Source of the DNA: CAZDDI01 sp964504195
GTDB lineage: Bacteria; Chloroflexota; Anaerolineae; B4-G1; SLSP01
Length of the DNA stretch: 36,508 nucleotides
Reading direction: 5' to 3'
Assembly: GCA_964504195.1 (NCBI GenBank)
Contig: CAZDDI010000046.1
Span: forward strand, 1 to 36,508
Part shown: positions 32,646-36,508 of the stretch, in pieces
Numbering within the stretch: position 1 is the first letter of the stretch
Layout of the letters: every line of letters begins with the position of its first letter
Notes under the pieces: model-generated
The model's database searches: none
The model's input: only the letters and a program-made list of their open reading frames with translations
Told to the model about the DNA's origin: nothing
Translations under genes and position numbers: made by a program

Positions 32646-33341
32646 ATGGCTAATAAATTACCCATTGATACCGAATTGCAAACCCTCGGCGTGACCTTTG
32701 CGAACGCGGCGCTGCCGGAAATTGCGCCCGCCTTGCTCCAGGTGGGTTACACGGCGGAACGGCAGGCGGCGGATTATGCGCTGTGGGAGCGTCTTCAAGC
32801 GCAGCGATTCGAACAATTATTAGCAATGGGTATGAAAAAGGAACTGACCGATAAAGTCACCGCGCTGCGCGACGAGGTGTTCGAGGATTTACGCTCAGTG
32901 CGGAATGTGCTCAAGGGCGTGCAGCGCTTCCACCCGGCACACAACTTACTCGTGCGCACCGGGTTGGAGAAAGCCACCGCGCGCAGCAATCAGGGTCAAT
33001 TACTCAGCAAAGCCGGGGCCGCCTATCACGCCCTGTTGGAGCAGCCCGAATTGGCGGCGATTGCTGCGGAACATGGTCTCAGCGCGGCGCGCTTGCAGGC
33101 GTTGCTGGATAAGGTGGAGGCGTTGCATTTGCTCGATCGGGAGCAGGAGGGTGGCAAGGGGGTGGCGCAAGATGCCACCAGCGATTTCTACGCGCAGCTC
33201 AAGCAATTGCGGGCAGCGCGCGCTTCGCTCAAAGCCCTCGCGCTTGTCGCCTTTGGCCCAGATGATGTGCAATACCTGGAAACCCTCGCGCTTGGCCCGG
33301 TCAGGATGCGCGTGGGTGTGGCGAAAACCGCTCCTCGCTAA
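32646..33341 (+). CDS. Hypothetical helical cytosolic protein
   Basis: This 231-residue protein has no signal peptide or membrane segment and is almost entirely Ala/Leu-rich helix. Heptad-like stretches occur around 40-90 and a charged VEALHLLDREQEGG segment around 160. No family is recognised. AAGGAG at 32631-32636 allows ATG 32646 or GTG 32643. It lies directly downstream of the 20-bp repeat array, so the array may act on its expression. Its stop overlaps the stop of the convergent beta-helix gene. Confidence 0.75.
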   Translation: MANKLPIDTELQTLGVTFANAALPEIAPALLQVGYTAERQAADYALWERLQAQRFEQLLAMGMKKELTDKVTALRDEVFEDLRSVRNVLKGVQRFHPAHNLLVRTGLEKATARSNQGQLLSKAGAAYHALLEQPELAAIAAEHGLSAARLQALLDKVEALHLLDREQEGGKGVAQDATSDFYAQLKQLRAARASLKALALVAFGPDDVQYLETLALGPVRMRVGVAKTAPR

Positions 33342-35914
33342 CGTACTTTCAGCACCAGCGGCAGATAGAGCGCCTGCCCGTTAGGGAAGACCGTTGCCGA
33401 GCGCGCCAACACCCCGCCCGCGCCATCCGCGAGCCAGGCCGTATTGATCAGGGCCTGGCTCGCGCTCGTATCCACCGTAACCGCATAGGTCAGCGTCACC
33501 ACCCGCGTCGCGCCCAGCGTCCCGGCCCAATACAGCGTGGGCGCAGCACTCGCATCCACCGTCCCCAACGTGGCGTGCAGCGTGCCGGGGCGGTAGCTCA
33601 GCCCGGCGGGGAGCGTATCCGTCAGGCGTGCGGTGCCGGTGAGGGGCGCGCCCTGGTTGCGAATGACGAGGGTATAGGTGATAACGCCGCCGGTGGGGGC
33701 CACCTGGGGCGCGGCGGATTTGGTCGAAGGGCTGAGATCGGGCACGGGATTTTCGCCGTCGTAAATCAACACCCGCGAGGTGTATGGCGGCAGGGTGAAA
33801 CTGCCCTTGACCACTATCTGATCGAGCGTGCGATACAGCGCTGTACCTAGCGCAAAGTCCTTATCCTCCGCCGTATCATTGTAGAAGATGCGGGCGCGCG
33901 GCGGCTCGCCGGCGGCCTGCGTGTACCAGGCGGCGGTAGAACTGGCATCCTGGCCGCTGTAACTTTGCCACGCGCTGAGCGTCCGGTCGCTGCCCGCGTA
34001 GATGTGGTTCGCCCGGTACGGATTGAAGAGCGCGTTCCGGTTGGATGTGCCCAAGCGGGCGAGCGCGTGAATGGCAAACGTGCGTCCCGTCGGCTGCCCG
34101 CTCACCAGGATATTATCGGTATGCGCGCCCATGTAGGCGGGTGCGTCGCCCACATAGACCTGTGCGGCATAGTCCCACGCGCGCCCGTTATGGTAGAGCG
34201 TGTTGCCGGTCACACTGCCGGTGGAATGTTGAAACAAAATGCCATGTACGGTGGCGCTGATGACTGTATTGCCACTGAGTGCCACATCTTTCGAGTAATT
34301 ATCAATGTAGAAACCAAACGCGCGCACACCGGTATCCGGTTTGCATCCATCCATATTGCCGATGGGGTTGATGAGCATATTCTGCGTGAAGGTGAGATTG
34401 TAAACGGCGGTCTGCGCCAGACTGTCCCGCCCAAACGTGCGCACGCCGCCACAATCGGCTTTGGTGATGCAGACATCCTGTACCACATTGTGCGTGAAGG
34501 TGTTGTGATGTCCGAACACATCGAAGCCGTTGTAGGCGATGCGCTCCAGGCGATTGCCGGTGAATGTATTGTAGCAGCCGGTATCGTTGGGCCGATCAAT
34601 TTTGATACGGATACCGTCGCCATCTTCGGTGCAATGGCCCCCGCCCGCCGTGAAACTGCATCCCAGCCCGGCGGCCCCCAGGTTTTCCACGCGGCCCACA
34701 TCGCGGATCGTGTTGTTGCTAAAGGTCGAGTTCCGCGAGTAGGTATTGATTCCCATCGCGTTGGCGCGGGTAATCGTGTTGCCATCTACGGTCAGCTCGT
34801 AGCCGCCGCGCCAGCCATCGGGCCGTCCATCATCGGCGTCCCACACCCAGGCCCCCAGGTTAATGCCGATCCCGTCCACATCCGTAATCGCGTTGTCGCG
34901 CAGCGTGACGTGATGATTTTCGCTGTGCGCGTGGTTGGTGGGGGTCGCAATCCCGTGCCGGAACCAGCGGCGCACCGCCAGATTCTCGATGCCGACATAC
35001 GCCACCCCGCGCTCGTTCAAATCCACCCCCAGCATAATCCCGCCCCAGGAGCGGTCATCGTTCTTGAGGATGACTGAGGCTTCGATTGCGCCGTTGGCCG
35101 GTGCGCCGCCGGTCGTGTAGAGATAAAGCCGGTGGTTGGCGGTATCGTAGTACCACTCGCCTTCCTGGTCGAGCGTCAGCAGATGGTGGTTGAGGAAATA
35201 GCCCCAATGGGCGCAGCCGCCCCAGCAATCGGCGCTCGCGTTGAGCGTGAGCGTTTGCCCCGCCCGGCCCGTCACCTGGCGGTTGAGGATGTACCACGTC
35301 ATGCCCCGGATGTGTGCTACCGCGCCGGTCCAGTCCCCGGCGGGCAGTTGCGCATCGCTGAGCTGCGCGCCGCTGGGTTGTGCGTCCACCGTAGCATACC
35401 CGGCGGCGAGATTGGGCCAGCGGCCTAGCAGCAGGCGCGTCTCGCCGTGAAAGAGCTGGTTCACGCCGAACGCGAACTTGCCCGCGTTCGCGCCGGCGGA
35501 TAGATCGCTCACATAGATGTTGGGCGTGCCGGAGGCGGCCCAGCCGGATACCGGCTGCGCACCGGAGAGGGTGGGGCGATTGGCGCAGCCGGCGGGATAG
35601 CTCCCGAACGTAATCGGATTGCCCACTGTGCCCGACCGGCGCACGATCAGCTGCTCCGCGCGCCAAGTATCGCCGCACTTGAACAGCACCCGGTCGCCCG
35701 GTTGCAAGTTCAGCGCGTTGACTTTGGCGATAGTCTGGAACGGCGCGCCCTCGGACAGCCCGTTGTTGCCATCCAGGCCGTCGGAGCTGGAGACGTAATA
35801 AGTCGTGCCGGCTGCGCGGTGCGTGGCGGCATCCGTAGGGTAGGGGAGCGCGCTGCTCAGCACCAGGAGACTGATAGCGAGCAGTACAACCCGGCTCTTG
35901 TGTGAGGTTTTCAT
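33338..35914 (-). CDS. Secreted right-handed beta-helix surface protein
   Basis: This 858-residue protein has a signal peptide (about 1-29, ending TDAA). A YYVSSSDGLDGNNGLSEG-type start of a parallel beta-helix follows, with many short NNTI-, GNxI- and HNxF-like coils (about 310-600), the pattern of pectate-lyase-like and Right_handed_beta_helix proteins. A DUF11-like repeat domain (GGVITYTLVIRNQGAP, then LPAGLSY) precedes the C-terminal ALYLPLVLKVR tail, matching the protease tail at 6460. AGGAGG supports the start. It probably binds or cleaves polysaccharide outside the cell; no catalytic site was identified. Confidence 0.85.
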   Translation of the reverse strand: MKTSHKSRVVLLAISLLVLSSALPYPTDAATHRAAGTTYYVSSSDGLDGNNGLSEGAPFQTIAKVNALNLQPGDRVLFKCGDTWRAEQLIVRRSGTVGNPITFGSYPAGCANRPTLSGAQPVSGWAASGTPNIYVSDLSAGANAGKFAFGVNQLFHGETRLLLGRWPNLAAGYATVDAQPSGAQLSDAQLPAGDWTGAVAHIRGMTWYILNRQVTGRAGQTLTLNASADCWGGCAHWGYFLNHHLLTLDQEGEWYYDTANHRLYLYTTGGAPANGAIEASVILKNDDRSWGGIMLGVDLNERGVAYVGIENLAVRRWFRHGIATPTNHAHSENHHVTLRDNAITDVDGIGINLGAWVWDADDGRPDGWRGGYELTVDGNTITRANAMGINTYSRNSTFSNNTIRDVGRVENLGAAGLGCSFTAGGGHCTEDGDGIRIKIDRPNDTGCYNTFTGNRLERIAYNGFDVFGHHNTFTHNVVQDVCITKADCGGVRTFGRDSLAQTAVYNLTFTQNMLINPIGNMDGCKPDTGVRAFGFYIDNYSKDVALSGNTVISATVHGILFQHSTGSVTGNTLYHNGRAWDYAAQVYVGDAPAYMGAHTDNILVSGQPTGRTFAIHALARLGTSNRNALFNPYRANHIYAGSDRTLSAWQSYSGQDASSTAAWYTQAAGEPPRARIFYNDTAEDKDFALGTALYRTLDQIVVKGSFTLPPYTSRVLIYDGENPVPDLSPSTKSAAPQVAPTGGVITYTLVIRNQGAPLTGTARLTDTLPAGLSYRPGTLHATLGTVDASAAPTLYWAGTLGATRVVTLTYAVTVDTSASQALINTAWLADGAGGVLARSATVFPNGQALYLPLVLKVR

Positions 35915-35930
35915 AAGCAGGCCTCCTGAA

Positions 35931-35980
35931 AATGGCGAATTGTGAATGGCGAATTGTGAATGGCGAATGGCGAATGGCTG
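35931..35980. repeat. Short tandem repeat of AATGGCG units
   Basis: Two copies of AATGGCGAATTGTG (35931-35944, 35945-35958) are followed by AATGGCG units to 35978. Reverse-complement relatives (CGCCATTC) occur near 8206, 24868 and 31255. It lies next to the presumed IS end. Confidence 0.8.
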
Positions 35981-36038
35981 ACCCGTCCTGATATAGGTTT
36001 ACACCAAATGTGCTATATTCTACATCAGGAGGTAGGTC

Positions 36039-36428
36039 ATGACAGAACCAGAAATCTACAAACGCTACAGTGAAGCCTTCAAACGCCAGGTGGTCGCCGA
36101 GTACGAAGCCGGGGCTTCGGCCAATGCGCTTTGCCGCAAGTATGGCATTGGGGCCATTGAAACCGTGCAACGCTGGGTGAAGCAATATGCCCGTGAAGGG
36201 TTACGGCATGAAACAGTACATATTCAAACCCCCACCGAAGCCCAGCAAGTGCAGCAGTTACAGCGGGAACTCACCCTACTGCGGCAGGTCGTGGCCGATT
36301 TGACGGTCAAGCACCTGCTCTTAGAAGGCACGCTCCAGGTGTATCAAGATACCTACGGCGACAGCGTGCTCAAAAAAAACGCTGTGAATACCTCCAGGCC
36401 GCCCATAGCGCCGGCGGGGGGGCGGTGA
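36039..36428 (+). CDS. IS3-family transposase OrfA
   Basis: This 129-residue protein has an N-terminal helix-turn-helix (RYSEAFKRQVVAEYEAGASA, then NALCRKYGI) and a leucine-zipper-like segment (about 62-100), the usual OrfA layout. AGGAGG precedes ATG 36039. Near its end, codons AAA AAA AAC form the slippery heptamer A AAA AAC (36374-36380). A -1 shift there opens directly into orfB. Confidence 0.9.
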   Translation: MTEPEIYKRYSEAFKRQVVAEYEAGASANALCRKYGIGAIETVQRWVKQYAREGLRHETVHIQTPTEAQQVQQLQRELTLLRQVVADLTVKHLLLEGTLQVYQDTYGDSVLKKNAVNTSRPPIAPAGGR

Positions 36429-36508
36429 GTCTGGAAGCCTTATGCCGCGCCGCCGGGATCAGTCGGCAGGCGTATTACCAAGCCCGTCGGCGGCAGGCCC
36501 AGCGCGAA
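36374..36508 (+). CDS. IS3-family transposase OrfB, start only
   Basis: In the -1 frame after the A8 run the reading is KRCEYLQAAHSAGGG, then VSLEALCRAAGISRQAYYQA, matching OrfB N-termini (including the HTH-like ISRQAYY). It is cut off by the window end before the DDE catalytic domain. GTG 36425 overlaps the orfA stop (GTGA) and is a possible independent start. Confidence 0.8.

Larger units (their letters stand above)
35979..36508 (+). mobile_element. IS3-family insertion sequence, left part
   Basis: A plausible left end is TGACCCGTCC at 35979, a TGA start common for IS3-family ends. It carries orfA and the start of orfB, and runs out of the window at 36508, so the right end and target duplication cannot be seen. 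An extended -10 (TGCTATATT, 36011-36019) could drive orfA. Confidence 0.75.

Noticed and set aside
33965..35077. 370-codon open frame opposite the beta-helix gene
   Set aside because: It is antisense to a gene with a clear signal peptide, domain structure and C-terminal tail. No start signal or domain is seen.
35055..36185. 376-codon minus-strand frame overlapping the beta-helix start and the IS3 orfA
   Set aside because: It crosses the IS end and is frame-shadow of the beta-helix gene in its first half. Its Arg-rich composition is not protein-like.

Overview
The window looks like chromosomal DNA of an uncultured Chloroflexota bacterium, probably Anaerolineae-like, and probably from a metagenome contig. 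Two secreted proteins end in the YLPLVL-type tail common on Chloroflexota surface proteins. Other pointers are prepeptidase-type (PPC) lipoproteins with Thr/Pro linkers, a DUF5939-type cyclase, and many small intergenic palindromes. The window opens with an odd T18-G13-C27 homopolymer run that looks like a contig-end artefact, and ends inside an IS3-family insertion sequence. No rRNA, tRNA or CRISPR array was recognised.

Layout. 1-3470: an ABC-F ATPase behind a leader with all the parts of a ribosome-mediated attenuator, then a membrane-anchored endonuclease/exonuclease/phosphatase protein, then two decaying copies of the ABC-F gene tail. 3500-7020: a secreted subtilisin-like protease whose catalytic Asp position reads Glu, paired with a PrcB-type lipoprotein. 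7080-9062: a nitrilase-family hydrolase and an AlkZ-related protein. 9187-19823: a defence island. It holds a D12-class adenine methylase with a SacI-like endonuclease, an OLD-family ATPase/TOPRIM protein with two GYF_2-like domains, a small gene plus a frameshifted C39-like peptidase, and a tight three-gene operon of a DruA-like DUF4338 protein, NurA nuclease and HerA ATPase. This operon is the best candidate for an undescribed system. 20020-24610: a large radical SAM protein, a YigZ-family protein and a class III nucleotide cyclase. 24934-30465 (minus strand): a membrane protein, a membrane-tethered winged-helix regulator, a family-5 solute-binding protein and two lipoproteins, likely one regulon. 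30504-36508: a MITE-like palindrome, a HIT protein, a small membrane protein, an AT-rich formylglutamate-amidohydrolase-like gene, an exactly 20-bp-periodic repeat array, an unknown helical protein, a beta-helix surface protein and the IS3 end.

Repeats explain much of the architecture. A 127-bp repeat with outward-facing promoters on both strands occurs twice, each time between a minus-strand gene and a plus-strand defence gene. A 194-bp copy of the promoter and 5' end of the radical SAM gene lies on the far side of the DruA-NurA-HerA segment, so that segment is bracketed by direct repeats. A palindrome with the arm AGACCTGGCAGGTTT occurs six times, nearly always just downstream of genes, and probably serves as a terminator. 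Several genes share an extended -10 promoter of the form TGTGSTAYAAT.

All calls come from reading the sequence. Family names rest on recognised motifs, and no database search was run.
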